A DNA stretch of 64,000 nucleotides from Calonectria ilicicola (Eukaryota > Ascomycota > Sordariomycetes > Hypocreales > Nectriaceae): NCBI GenBank assembly GCA_020809705.1, contig CP085830.1:4464001-4528000 (forward strand). The letters are read 5' to 3'. The translations under genes were made by a program, and so were the position numbers. Position 1 is the first letter of the stretch; every line of letters begins with the position of its first letter. The notes under the pieces were generated by a model. That model did not search any database. It was given only the letters and a program-made list of their open reading frames with translations, and was not told the DNA's origin. This document shows, one piece after another, positions 45,487-58,203 of the stretch.

Positions 45487-46142
45487 ATGGGTATCAATCT
45501 GCAAGCACTTAAGAAGTACGAGCCTTATTTCGCTCCCCGATTCAAGTTGCCGGTCCACTTGATCCAACTTGCATTGGCCATTGCGGTCGTTGCGCTCTCT
45601 GGAGCTCGAATGACTATGAAGAGCACCCCACGGGGACGAGGATCAACCATGGGCCTGGGAATGGTGCGTTTTGTTCTTATTGTTTTCAACCGTGTTTCTG
45701 TGGGCTAATGATAAATAGGGTGTTAAATCCATCGTTATCATCTCATACCAACTCCTTACAGAGCATGTCCCCAGCCTATACAAGTGGGCCAGCTTGAAGG
45801 CCTTTGCTATCCTCAACTGTTTGGAGATTGTGTTCTGGGGAGCTGTTGCTTTCCTAGTTCTTCGCGGAAACATTAAGCAGTGTGACGGTGTTAGCTGCTC
45901 ACTCGGCTGGGTGGTTGTTGTCATTGCCATGATTCTCAAGTAAGTGCCAAGTTACCCCTCGCTCCGTTGAGGAATAGTTTACTGACATTAGCTCTAATTT
46001 TAGCTTTGTCGCCCAGTATGTCGCAATCATTAGTGTTCTAGATTGGCGCCACTACAAGAAGACTCAGTCTCACAGGGGGGACAAGGCAGCCGAGCCCGTT
46101 GACCAGGAGTCCCTGTCCAACATTGAGCCCAGCCGTCAATAA
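45487..46142 (+). CDS. Small four-helix membrane protein, MARVEL-like
   Basis: Exons 45487-45663, 45719-45939 and 46004-46142 encode 178 residues. Four hydrophobic stretches are seen: PVHLIQLALAIAVVALSG, SIVIISYQLL, FAILNCLEIVFWGAVAFLVL and GWVVVVIAMILNFVAQYVAI, with two cysteines (CDGVSC) in the loop before the last. The tail is hydrophilic and acidic. The spacing and the RMT..STPRGRG loop fit the fungal MARVEL-like group of tetraspan membrane proteins, often linked to membrane apposition and eisosomes. I am unsure of the family. The gene is close to a TATA box and probably well expressed. Confidence 0.7.
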
Positions 46143-46682
46143 GCTCTCAATGACCAGGGCCACCTATGAAACGAGAGGATGACGGGAAGGGTTTGGGTCT
46201 CATTTATGTCTCTTTCATATTTTTTTCTTTCTTTTTCTTCTTATCAGCAAAAAATCGGAATAGAATGGTTAGCGAAAGCGCCAGAACGATTATGAGCAAA
46301 CTGTCACTGTACCGCATGCAATCTAGATATCCAGGTAGAATTGTTGGGACGAAGATTCTTTTTTTTTCTTTTTAGATAAATGAAATTCAACACTGAATAA
46401 AAAGCAAAAAACTCATCACAGTTCGCGTGCAAGGATCCTGAAGCAACTTGAAACGGGTAGCCAGTCAATACTCGTCATCAAAGACCAGCTTTTCGTGGCT
46501 GAGTGGCAAGAAGTGGACCTTAATATGCATGTATACATGTGTTATTCATATGATAACTAATATGTGGGATCCCGCCCACTGCTCTATGAATTTATATAAA
46601 TATCAACCAACCCCAAGTTCGTAAAATATCCCAGGCCGTTAAGAAAAAAGTCATCAGTTTATTTGTTTATATACATCATTGT
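46143..46682. other. Intergenic between convergent genes
   Basis: 540 bp of AT-rich 3' flank shared by the MARVEL-like gene and the Zn2Cys6 gene; no gene seen. Confidence 0.45.
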
Positions 46683-48108
46683 TCAATTTTCCGTCATGAA
46701 CAAAGGCCATTCCATCAACTCTGCGAAAGCCGGATCTAAGACGCTCATGATATCGGTAACAATGCTACGCCCCCATCCTCGCAAATACCAGTTGTGCCTT
46801 CCTGATTCATGTAAAGCAACGCAGTAGTGAGCAATGATCAGCAGAGCGATTGGATGATTTCGTCGGATAAGTTCCATAAATTCTTCCGACAAGTGTATGG
46901 TGAAGCTCAGCGAAACCCGCAGAGCTGGAACCTCGGTGGTTGCCATTGCGAATCCAGCCCAGTGGACTACACCTGTTATTGTTTCTCGGCAGAGAGCGGC
47001 CTCTTCTGGGTGGATAATGTCAGGAATATTCAGCTGTTGAAGGTGGTCCAAGATTGATGTTATAAACGGATCGTGTCCGCTACCGCCTTCCTGGGCGAAT
47101 AACATCCCCAGCGAACCCTGATGAAGCATATGGGTCCATGAGTCAAGAATCTTGCCCATGCCCCTAGTAAGCTGAAATACATCTAACAGGTCTTCGAGTT
47201 TGGGCTGATCGTTCACTTTGCCATAATCTGAGAAGGCGGCAAATGCATTGATGGTGAGTAGGGAAGCCGCCACAAAGACTTCATGGCACGTGTCTTCCTT
47301 GACTTGAGCGAGAGCGGTCCGTAGGCCGGCGATGGCCTTGTTTTGGTGCAGCGACGCACAAATCGAGTAGTGACTGTATTGATCCGGATGCAGATGGCTT
47401 TGGTGATGAGCCGAGACGGCTAGGACCTGGTGTAGAAGAAAGATGTGGGACAGGGCCAATTTGGGGATTTCAGTCTGCCACACCTGGTGGAGCTCGGCAG
47501 CTCGAGGGAGCGTTGAATAGGTACATGATGTGTAGTGGTGCATGAGCTCCAGGTCCGTTAACCACGACCCTTGCTCGACGGATTTTGAGCTTGTGATGAA
47601 CTTGTCAAAGTACGGGAATTGGTCCGAAGTCAGGGTCGGGGACGAGGTGACCCAGCAGTTAGCGAGAGCCGGCGAGGCGGCCGATGGTACAGGCATCAGA
47701 TTTCCGTTAACCAGAGCAGGATCTAGCTGTATGGATGCAGGGCTTCCAGTGGCCTGAGAAGGGCATGTTGTCAGCAAAATTCATAGGCAAGGGTACTCGT
47801 CATTGGTTCGGTCCATACGTTCTGGGAGGCAATGTCCATCGGCGATGTCGAGTCGCTAGAGGCCACTGACACGCTCCTTGCAACCTGCCGTCTGCCGGGG
47901 GGCTTCTCCTCGGCGTACTCGCACTTAACCCCATGTCTGGCGCATGCGGAACATGGCTGGCTCTCGTCACACTGGCAGCGGCTGTTAGTAAGTAGCAGGA
48001 GGGAGGCCGTGGGGGGGCGCGCAAGCACTATGTATGTACCTTTACACGCCTCTGTTTACACCTAAGACAGCCCCGTCTCGACTTTTTGTATCCCAACCTT
48101 GGCGGCAT
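46683..48108 (-). CDS. Zn2Cys6 transcription factor, UPC2-like
   Basis: Exons 48040-48108, 47819-47971 and 46683-47753 encode 430 residues. The start at 48108 opens MPPRLGYKKSRRGC, and the first intron splits the zinc cluster: CLRC-x6-C (CLRCKQRRVKC) and then CSACARHGVKC. This six-cysteine binuclear cluster binds DNA. After a Ser/Thr-rich linker comes an all-helical domain beginning LELMHHYTSCTYSTLP and containing LALSHIFLLHQVLAVSAHHQS, the hallmark of the fungal UPC2/ECM22-type regulators (sterol uptake control group). Most members of this large group are uncharacterised, and this should not be read as proof of sterol control. It diverges from the NACHT gene 2.3 kb away and converges on the MARVEL-like gene. 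Confidence 0.9.
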
Positions 48109-50431
48109 GGCGGCGTCGGCGACAGTCCCAGATACAGCACTTGGGGTATGCGTTTTGGCACGCAGTCTTGTGAGAAATTGAAGCAAAGCGAGACCGAATG
48201 CGGTGCGATGTGGGTGAGTAGCTAGGTGGGGATGCAGCGTGCGGGGGAGGGAAGACAGATAACAAGACGTCTCAAGCGCGGGCGCGTCTACAGCTGAGGC
48301 GTCCTTTTGTCTTGGGCCAACGGGGGACGTTGAATTGCACAAAGAGGTGGCTCTCTCGTGTTGATTAAGGTCAAGGCGGAAGCAGTGGACGACAGGCCCG
48401 CGGCCGTGGTGAGGCCCTCGACGAATCAGGTCCGGATCCGAACGCGAGGGCACCGCCTGGACTCGCCCTGGCTTAGACGACGCGCAAACTCAAACAAGCC
48501 CGGCCCACCCATGGATGTGTTTGAGCCGTCCAAGCGGGACTTGCGGGACTTGGCCGTTGCGTACAGGGCCGCTTCATATTGGTGCTATTGGCAGTGTCGG
48601 TATCCCCGGCCCGCCTCATTGGCAGGCCATCCCTGCCGGTGCTGCTAAATATTGCATCAGAACGCGGACCGATAGCTGGAGCTTTCCGCGTTGAGATGCA
48701 CGATGCAACGGAAGAATATACATAGATCACATCAGGGCGTCTTCTTTCCAAATTCCCCGGTGAAATGACCTTTAAGCATAAACGAGCCCTAACACCGAGG
48801 CTGGGGGAATTGATAGCACGAGAGGGAAAAACGCATGTTTCGACCCGGGGTTTACGTCATTTTCGCACCCATCAACCCCCATTGCGAAGCTTGCAGGGCT
48901 CAGCCTCGACTCCAGTTCGATCGATGATGCTAAGTTTAGTCGTCGATTCGATAACCCACTGCAACGCTGCTCGAGGCTGTGCTCCTCACGAGTATTTGTG
49001 TCGGGGTCTCGGGCTCGACATCTTTGCGAAAAACCCCATCACCAAAATGAGGTTATTGATGTCTTTTTTTGCTATTAATAATTTTTTTTAAGATGAAACC
49101 TGTTTCTGATCAAAAGTTCCAGCATTGCGGGCTGTCGCAATTAACAACGTCCCGGTGACTCGCCTAGTCGACGGAAGATGCCGTTCGTCTGTCTTCATGA
49201 CCACCAATCCTCGTTTGACATTCCCCTTTGGGAAGAAGTCGACCAAGCCTTATCTAATCTTTTATTACGCTTGTCGAATACCGATATCGATACCAAACGA
49301 TCAATGATGTTCGATTTCGCAAAATAGCAATTGCAATTTGAGTGCCGAATTTAGCACATCCCCGCGACATAGTTGGGTGTTGCTTACCGGCCTACGATTG
49401 CACCCATCAAATGAGCTGCAAATAATGAGAAGAAAAAAACATCAAGCAATTTATTCAATGGACTAGTCACCGCATTACATGACGAAGTGCGAACTCATCC
49501 ATTTCATCATATTTTGCTACACGTGTCCTGGCACAGCCAACAACACATGCCGCTCGAAATTTCTCAATACACCTGGATTAGTGTGTATTCAGCTCCTTCT
49601 GATCGATTGCGCTGCATTTGGCTAGCACATGTCTTTGGTTCCTGAACGTATCTTGACAATCCTATCTAGTTCATCGGCCAATGACACATGACGATCCTTC
49701 ACAACCTCGCCCACCTATGAGATTGACCTTGGGAATAAAAAAAAATAAATGGTATCAGGAGCACAGAGGTTTCGGATGGCCGGCACTTTTGGGAACCAAT
49801 TGAACGGCCTCTGGCGTCACCTAGGCATCTTTTGCCGAAACACGCGACCTTGCAAGCGAAAGCCTCATCTTTCGCGATCCATTCGCCGTCGTTTTTCACC
49901 CTCCACGAAGAAGCACACGTAACTTGAATGGGCTAAACGCAGTGCGGAATGGCGGGGGCCGCCTTCAGCTTTCCCCGCCAATTCCGACTCCAATGAAATT
50001 GAACTCGCCAAATAGGATCCGCTGAGCAGATGTCATTACCAATCGTCCGTCCAAGATGATCCCGAAAATAAACGAGAAAAAAAAAAAAAAAACTGGAATT
50101 TCGTCTTATTTATCGTGATTAGATCTATTATCTGATCTTCCTTAGGCTTCCTCATTCGCGTATACTTAAGGTAAGGTTATATTCCGTCTTTTGCTTGAGC
50201 GACGCTAGGATGGGCTAATTTACCGGTCGCCTCCAGTAGCGCGACGGCGTCTTTCCTAGTCACTGTAAGGCTAATCGCCCCCAAGCGAATCTGACATCAG
50301 AGTGATCCTTGAACAGCTAGCAAATCTCCGCTGCCAAATCCATTTTATTTCCCCGAAAAATACCTCAGACACACCGTCGACATCTTGCGATCACAATATC
50401 GAGCTACGTGGGTCGCTTTCAACTATTCACC
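48109..50431. other. Gene-free region between the Zn2Cys6 and NACHT genes
   Basis: 2.3 kb upstream of two divergent genes; no supported coding region. A-runs occur at about 50080-50092. Confidence 0.45.
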
Positions 50432-53400
50432 ATGGCTTACAAGCCTGCGATTCCAGAAGGGCTTCGTGAAGAACTGGAGACAGATACACGTGATGTAGCA
50501 GATTTGTGGAAACAGGCGCTGAAAAACTATAAGGGCATTGTTGGTTTCGACCTGGAACGGAAATTCGAAAATGTCCAGGCCATGATCCAGCAAGGAACTA
50601 AGGAGATGAATAATTTCCACAAATTCCGGCACAATGAAAAGAAAGTTGACAAGTTACGGAGTCTCTTCTCGGACAATCTAGACTACCTTGAGCAGGGCGC
50701 TCAACAGTTGCTGTCGGCCGCGACCCCGAGTTTTCCGCCTGCGGCAGCTATTGGAACAGCAGTCACTTATATGCTCACTGTAAACCATCTTCTGTGACTT
50801 ACGCGCACGCAAGCTGACTATCAGACAGGCTTGTCGGCAGGTTTCGGCCGACTATGATGTCGTCGTCGTGTTCTTCGAGGACATGAATAGCTTTTTACAA
50901 CGCATTGTAATATTGGAGACCAGACTTCCAAAATACAAAGCGTATGAAAATTGTTTGATGGATGTTTTTACATCCTTCTTGGCCATGTGCGGTTTTGCGC
51001 ACAAGTACATTGAGCTTGGTCGATTCAGTAAGAAGCACTCAACCACCCAACCCTCAAAGACACTGCGATTCTAAAATTTGCTAGAAAAATGGATCAGCAA
51101 CCTTTTGCTAGGGGAGGACTCTGAACTTGGCAGTGCCCGCAAAGACATGGATGTGAAACTTGCCCGTCTTCAGAACGCCACTGAGTTTGCTATTCTGAGC
51201 AATACAGAGGAGCTACAGGAAATGAGCAGAGAGTTGCATGATAACCAACAGTCCCACATGGCAATGTTAGAAGCACAAATGGAGGTCATGGGGTCGATCC
51301 GAGACACGACTGAAAATATTCGTAGCGACATGGCCAAATTGCTCAAGGCATTTGATGAACAGAAGAAGGACCAGAGAAAGGAACACAACAGGGAGCAAAA
51401 GTCTAGAGTTTCAGTTGCCGAGCAGAGCAAACCTCCATCAGCAAAAAGAATCCGAAATACACTTCCAGAGGTGGAAGACGAAGATCATGAATATCATATT
51501 TTAAAGGAAACATTGATCAACGACACCTGCACTTGGGTATTTAAAGAGCCCGAGTGGAACGAATGGGTAACACAAGAACCTGGCTTTCAGCGTCTACTTG
51601 CTGTCACAGGAGATCCAGGGTTTGGAAAGAGTCACATTGGAGCAACTATTTACGAAAGACTGCTGAACGAAGCCAGACAAGACACTTCGCAACGGACATG
51701 CGCGACACACTTTTACTTTAGAGAACAAAGCAAATCATTATCCTCGCTACTTTATGCTATCATAACCATCGTCAATCAGGTAGCGGAGCAGAGTTCCCAC
51801 ATATGTGAAACCATCAATACCGAATATCTCAAAGACGAAATTGACGTCAACGTTTGGGTCTGGAAAGATGTATTCCGGAAGTTGCTGGCGCCCGGGTTTA
51901 AAAAAGGATCTGAAAACCACCTTTACGTCATGCTGGACGGTGTGGACGAATTGGATTCCTTAGTCCCACTCGCCGAACTCCTAGGTCTTATCAAAGAGGA
52001 GGAACTAAGAATATCAGTTGTTTTAACAGCGAGACCGACGGTTATTTCAACAATCTCGAATATCATGCCAGTCCTCCGAATTCAAATCGACAAAGAGAAA
52101 CAGTTGCAAGATTTGAAAGCCCTTGTCTGGAGTCGACTAAACACTCTTAGTTCACTCCGGAATTTTGGCAGATATGTACAACAGCGAATCGCGGATACAG
52201 TGGAGGAAATATCGTCGAGTGAGTCCTGTGTTCTATTTTCTTTTCTTCCTCTTATATGCATTAAAATAAAGGCTAAATCCTACCAGATATGCTTCATGCT
52301 GAGCACCTACTGGCATATTTCAATGCTCTTGGAAGGGAGGGAGCCGTTCTCCAGAAATTAGATCAGCCCATGCCATTGAACCTGCACGAAATCTATGAGA
52401 TTTTGCTCAAAGAATGCAACAAACGCACTGCGCAAAATTATCAGCAGATGGTGAACAAGTTGTTGCACTGGACCGCTTTCTCATTCCGACCGCTCATCCT
52501 AAAAGAAGTCATCTCACTATTGAAATATTGGACTGATGATGAAAACTTTGATCTGGAGGATATCCCTGAACCCTTTGCAAAATTCATCAGAGTTGGCGAC
52601 CCAGGCTCAGATGCCGAGGCGCGTGCAAAGATCAGCGCTCAAGGCGGATGGGAGACGACTGTACACCAACTCGAAAAATTCCAGAATCCTATGAACCCAG
52701 AAGCTATTTATGACGATGGCGAGTTACCTGTCAAATTCCTGGAGCGGTCCATGCGATCTTTTTTCCGAGAAAATCCAAACTCGGACAATGGACTTCGATG
52801 GCGTGCCTCAGAAGCTCATCGGCAAATCTTTTTAGATTGTGCCAAGCTTGCACAACCTTCGCTTGGAAATCAGATCAATGTCGATTCCAGGCTTAGGGGA
52901 TATGCCACGCAGTATCTCTTTAGTCACTGGCGGCTGATAAATTACCAAGAACACACTTCTGTAGAACAGGCAGAGGTTATGGAGGCGTTTGCGACAGTTC
53001 TTTCAAACAAAACGAATTATGCGACCATGGCCGAGTCGTACGAAGTTGATTACAAAACAAATTTCACCAGTAATACTTTTGAGAAGGTTTCTCAGTGGGC
53101 AAAGCTGCTAGACACAGGGCTTAGCCAGCACCTTAGTCCATTGGTGATTGCAGGCTGTGCTGGACTCGCAGATAATCCTCGGAAATGTCTCTCTCAGTTG
53201 GCTAGAGGCCATATTAGAAGTCTGTACCGCGCCGAAGACCTTAAGGCAGCCAGCGTCTCGTTCAAAGCATTCAAACAGACTATGGAATTAGTAAGTTGAG
53301 TATGAAGAAATTTTGATACCCAAAGATTAATAAATGGTGCAGAGCAATCTAGAAAATATTCTGGCATCACGAGCTTCTAAAAACTTCAAATCTGCTTTTG

Positions 53401-55136
53401 GTGAGCATGACGAGAAAAGCCCCCTCAGCGACAAACAGGCGGTCCTTGGACTTGAACGTATTTTTGACGACATAAAACCGGATGCAACAGCTTACAGAGC
53501 AATCGCATCTTTGTTACTGAATTTCAAGCACAAAAACCCTGCTTCAAAGACATGCAAGAAGGCGATTGACCTCTCGGGTGAAGCTGTGGCAAAAGTCAAG
53601 AGCCTTGAGCTAATGGCACGGATCCAACTCAAGAAAGGCGAGAACGAAAAGGCAAATAAGTCAGTAACGGCATGTTTAGAGTACTTGGAGGATCCAGGTG
53701 TACCATCAACACTTCGACGCTCCGTTTTTGTGACCAAGGCACGCTCCGAGACCCAGCTCGAAAATTACACTGAAGCAGCCAAGTCATACCGACGAGCCAA
53801 GGAGGTGGATCCGACAAATCTTACAGTTGGCAGTATCTTGGAAGAAGAACTTGAGATATTTATGAGCGAAGAAGATATGAAACCGTACATGGACACTTTG
53901 AAGAGCTGGAGCCCCTTGGAACGTTTGACCTGGATGGCGTGGAAGTATGAGGAACTTGGTATTGATAGACACGACGATCTTCGAAACGCAACAGTTGCGA
54001 CAGGGGAAACAGCGTTTGTCATCCAGATTTACGAAGAGGCTATTCAGTATCTGGATAACGTCAACGCAGCTGCTCCTCTCCGCTGTGAACTGGCTCTTCT
54101 CTATCATCAGGTCTGCGAGGATTTGGAGCAGACCCGCAAAGTTTTGGACGAAGTGCTCGATAGCAGCTCGACTGGCTGGCCGTATGCGGTTACGGAAGAA
54201 TATCCCGATTCCATTCTTGAACGAGCGGTTAATCTCCAGGCCGACGTACTTTATACCCTTTTCTGTCAATCCCATGACCCAGCTGTCAAGTCTGAGCTGC
54301 TCGATGCAGTGAAAGGCCTGCTTACAAGGCCTCTTGCTCTCGACGTCCCACCAATGGCAGATACCTATATGTTTCGACGCCGTCTCATTCTAGCTCGAAT
54401 GCATCTCAAAATGGGGCCCGCTGCCGAGTTCCAATCGACCCTCCAGGCCATCATCGATGCATGCCTCGAAGCCCTCAATGACTCAGTCGGGTGGAATGAT
54501 GGATACAATCTCGTCTTCCTGGGAAACGCACTAACGATTCTCGGTGAAGTGATCCATGAAGAAAAACTAACACGAATGGCACGGATTCTCATGTCCGCCC
54601 AATTCAGCCGCCTAGACCCTGCTGCCAAACAAGATGATACGATTAGCGAATCCGGGTCAGAGTCAGGCAGTGAGGACTGGGGAAACAGCGATTGTTCGTG
54701 TTCTGAATGTGGCAATGACAGCTCGGGCTCTAGCAGTTCAAGTGACGACGACGAGACGCCCCCAACAAATGAAGGAGACCTGGATAAGCCCTACTACGTG
54801 GAACGAGGTTGCGATGGAGTCTGTGACCCAGGTGTTTGGTTCAGTTGGTGGGGTGGCCGGACCGCCTACCAATGTCTGATTTGCGGCGAGGGATTCTTGT
54901 GTGAATCATGCTATAGGAGCCGACAAGCAGATGACAAGGGAGAACAACGGATAGTTGGAAGACAATATTGTGGTCGGGGACATGGGCACCTCAAATTGCC
55001 AATTGAAGGATGGCAAGGGATAAAGGATGGAAAGTTGATGCTTGAAGGAGAAGAACCGGTCGGGTTCACGGAGGTCTTGAGACAGATTCGGGACGAGCTC
55101 TGCAAGGAGGCTTGGGAAGCATTCTGGAAGGGCTAA
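50432..55136 (+). CDS. NLR-like STAND protein: Goodbye, NACHT, TPR, zinc motif
   Basis: Five exons: 50432-50779, 50829-51027, 51085-52218, 52287-53290 and 53343-55136, giving 1492 residues in frame. Residues about 20-185 match the fungal STAND N-terminal Goodbye domain (start DLWKQALKNY, later FPPAAAIGTAVTYML and ELGRFKKWISNLL). A coiled, charged linker follows (about 200-290). The NACHT NTPase has Walker A GDPGFGKS at about 358-365 and Walker B HLYVMLDGVDEL at about 460-471. A winged-helix-like region comes next, then TPR-type helical repeats (about 930-1200). An acidic Ser-rich spacer (about 1330-1370) leads to a cysteine/histidine module (CDGVCDPG...CLICGEGFLCESC...CGRGHGHLKLP), which looks like a ZZ-type zinc finger. 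Goodbye/NACHT proteins are fungal counterparts of NLR immune receptors, with repeats sensing a ligand; the ligand is unknown. Confidence 0.9.
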
Positions 55137-56155
55137 TAAGAAATATTTTATTCTATTTTACTTTTCATGTTCATGGAAGATGCGCGCAAAGTCGCCAACA
55201 TCTCGCAGGAACAAGGATATGGTTCATAATTTTTTAGTCTATCCGTGGGTTGTCTCGAACCAAAAAAAGGCATCCAATAAGCTGTTCGCAGCTACATGTT
55301 CAACCTCTCACACCGCCGGAAACTCCTAGCTTCAGGGGCAGTTGGAAGTACAGCTTTCGCAAATTTCCCCACCCGGGTAGGAGACGACGTTCCGGCAGCC
55401 GCATTGGCAAACACACAAAGGTTGGGCGAGCTCAACAACGGGTTTGCTCTCGCCATGATTATGGTTGTAGGGTTGTTTCATAGTTGGTGTTGATTTAGTT
55501 GTTGTTGATTTAGTTGTTGTAAAGTTGAATTTGAGGTAGTTGCTGTTTTCGCCGTGTTAACAAGGTACACTCAAACGGTATATCTTTTCGAATTCCCAAA
55601 TAAGTAGAGGGTGAGTTGAAAAGCAGGGGAACTAAACTTGCCTTTTTATCTTTTTTTTTTTTTTTTGGTGTTTTCCTTCTGAAAGATCTCTCAATGGTTC
55701 GACAGTGATTTGGCGTGTTCGAATTTCATGTTTGCTTTTTCGTTCTGGCCAGCTCACATGGCTACTCCTTGCATGACGTAAGGGTTAAGAGGAGGAGCTG
55801 CTGTGTTGGAGGACCTTTTAAAAGCGATTTCGGGGGCTAAGGACCCTGCATGTATAACTGGTTCATGTGAGCCATGGAACAATAAAGGACCGATTGACGA
55901 ACGGATCTCGTGGTTCTGTTGTCTGTGCCCTTCTGGGCCCTTCCATGGCTTTGATGTTGGCTGCGTCCATGCGTGATTCAAAAACCACGTCAGCGCGCAG
56001 ACGTATTTTTGTGTGTTGGATAGTCGTCTAATGTCTATTGTGTCTGCTATAATGCTTGTTTCTATGCGAAAAAAAAAGTAGCTAAAAAAAATCTATCATC
56101 TATGCGTCTATAGTGTCTATGCAATTGCTGCAGGTCGTTTATACGTGTCTATCAT
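55137..56155. other. Intergenic, convergent 3' ends
   Basis: 1 kb between two convergent genes. A 65-codon frame at 55296-55493 has no recognised features. T/A-runs occur at about 55651 and 56078. Confidence 0.4.
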
Positions 56156-57430
56156 CTATACCCAACCAAGCTTGAACAACTTGTATCCGCTCTCATCCCC
56201 GCGCCCAACCTGGTTCCGCTTCTCCAGCCTCTCGCTATGGAGGATGGAAAGCAAGCGCCCATCCTTGCCCCTGGGCCGATCTGCCGTCGCAAAGGCAGCC
56301 TCCACAGTGTCGCTGATCCCCTCGAAGCGGCCATTGGGGCGAACAGTGGCGACCAACCAAAAGACTCCGTCGGGTGCAAGAAGCAGGGTCGCACAGTCAC
56401 GCAGCCATATGGCGTGCTCGGGAGCATAGACTACGTCTGTTGCGATTAGCATGTCTGCGGGGACATCGAGAGGCGCTTCGAGCACCGGGGCTGACCAGTC
56501 TAGAAGGCTGGCCTGCACCGGTACATGCTGCTCGGCAGAGAGGTTGAAATTAGTCTCGATATTGGAACGCAGGTTGGCTAAGACGGCAGGATGGTAGTCA
56601 GTCGCAACAATTGTCGGCTGTGCAATGCCCAGATGCGGCAGCACGTCTCCAAGCACCAGACTGACGAGCCCTGTTCCAGCTCCCAACTCAATTATGTGGG
56701 GGGAATCACCGAGACTGGCTTTTGTGAGTCCGAAACGTGAAGGGGTCGTGCACATGAGGTCGGAAAACACAATGGAGGCGCCCCAGCTCTGCAGGCCGAC
56801 GTCGTCGCAATCCTTGGAGTCTTTGCCGGCGAGCCCGTCGTTGAGTTGCACCTTGACGGGGACGGTTTCCTGGTCCGTGTCCCGGAGATACAGCTCAAAG
56901 GAGAACTCTCTCGTAAAGTCGGCGAGTTCCTTGTCCATTTGCTCCTCCTCCTCAAACGTGGGAGAAACAAAAGACTCGAGCACCCACGACGCCTGGTCCA
57001 GGGCGCGGTCCAGGGCGTCTCCGGCGCTCAGGCATGGCAGCTCATACGCGCGTGCAATGAAGCCCGTCAGCCAGCGCTCTACGAAGTTGCGCTCAAAGCC
57101 GTCAGCGCGGAGGAGGTCGAGGCTTTGTTCTACTTTGTCCGCGGCAGAGGAGTTGTCGGTGTCGTCGTCGTCGTCGTCATCCTCATTGTCTTCTTCTATG
57201 CCTGAAGTGTAGCCAGAGTCCATGAGCGGGGTCGCCGTGCCATTGGAGAGGTGCTTGTTTGCTGGGCTCAACTTGAGGGCGAGGGGAGTGGGAAAAGGGG
57301 AGTAGAGGGCCGACAAGCCCTGAAGCGCGGAAAACAACTGCTCCTCAGTGACTTTGTGCAGCGTCGAGAGCGCGGGCAGGCTACTCGACGGCGGCAGCAG
57401 CAGCGGCGACGACGACTCCACAGGATCCAT
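56156..57430 (-). CDS. Protein-lysine methyltransferase, Methyltransf_16 type
   Basis: A single exon of 424 residues from the first ATG, MDPVESS (57430); the frame is open upstream but without an ATG. It has an N-terminal extension with an acidic run (EEDNEDDDDDDDTDN) and a helical region about 100-200. Then comes the seven-strand methyltransferase fold: the WGASIVFSDLM entry, motif I IIELGAGTGLVSLVL, motif II IVATDYHPAVLANL and the DMLIATDVVYAPEH post-II block. This layout is that of the family-16 lysine methyltransferases, with yeast elongation-factor methyltransferases such as Efm2 and Efm3 as relatives; I cannot assign the substrate. The acidic and Ser-rich run is unusual. It should be cytosolic. 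Confidence 0.85.
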   Translation of the reverse strand: MDPVESSSPLLLPPSSSLPALSTLHKVTEEQLFSALQGLSALYSPFPTPLALKLSPANKHLSNGTATPLMDSGYTSGIEEDNEDDDDDDDTDNSSAADKVEQSLDLLRADGFERNFVERWLTGFIARAYELPCLSAGDALDRALDQASWVLESFVSPTFEEEEQMDKELADFTREFSFELYLRDTDQETVPVKVQLNDGLAGKDSKDCDDVGLQSWGASIVFSDLMCTTPSRFGLTKASLGDSPHIIELGAGTGLVSLVLGDVLPHLGIAQPTIVATDYHPAVLANLRSNIETNFNLSAEQHVPVQASLLDWSAPVLEAPLDVPADMLIATDVVYAPEHAIWLRDCATLLLAPDGVFWLVATVRPNGRFEGISDTVEAAFATADRPRGKDGRLLSILHSERLEKRNQVGRGDESGYKLFKLGWV

Positions 57431-58203
57431 CACTTGAAAAATGTTATTATTCACAGGACCAGGTAAAGTTGTCACCGACTGACCGTTGCCGCGAGGCAAA
57501 AGAAAATTTTCTCACGATGCGGTGCCAATCGCCACGTGGGAGAGTTTTACGGAGCGTGATACGCCAAGTGGGTTTCCCTTATCTCGATCTGGTCTAGATC
57601 CAACGCTGGAGTCATACTGGCGAGCGGGAAGCCAGGGGCAAGACGTCTGATATTGGGTTAATTTAGTCGGTAAGTGCAGTCGCGGCGGCGGATGAGCAGG
57701 CGGTTAATCCCATCTGTGCATGCGCGGTGCGCTGTACCAGGTATGTGGAATCGTGGTGGCGTTGACTGCCGGAAAAACTGTGCGGAGAAGAGCGCGAACG
57801 GGAGGAGATGGCAGTTCCTCTTCAGGCCGTGTACAGCGGGTGACAGTGGGTAAGGCCCCTGTAGTCGCAGCGGGATCTTTGGGGTAGATTGCCATTTCAG
57901 GCACACCCGTTGCCACTGAGGGGACAAGGTTGCGGGATGGAGAGATCTAGTGTGTCATTTAGGCACCATGTTTATTAATGTTTAAGCAAGCACGCGATCA
58001 ATCACTTGAGAAATTAAAGGTAAAAAAGATACAAATAGAAAAAAATTTTATCACACAGACTCTATCCTATATATTAACCCATTATACTCCCTCTAAAGTG
58101 TATCCGTGCTCCAAACGCCCTCGCTCCACAAAAGCAAACCCCAAAAGCCGATCGCCATTAAACCAACCATGCAGTAAGTATTACAAAGGCTTTAAATCAC
58201 AAA
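57431..58203. other. Intergenic, 0.8 kb
   Basis: No supported gene; AT-rich near 58020-58080. Confidence 0.45.

Noticed and set aside
55296..55493. 65-codon frame MFNLSHRRKLL...
   Set aside because: No recognisable features and it lies in the 3' flank of two convergent genes.
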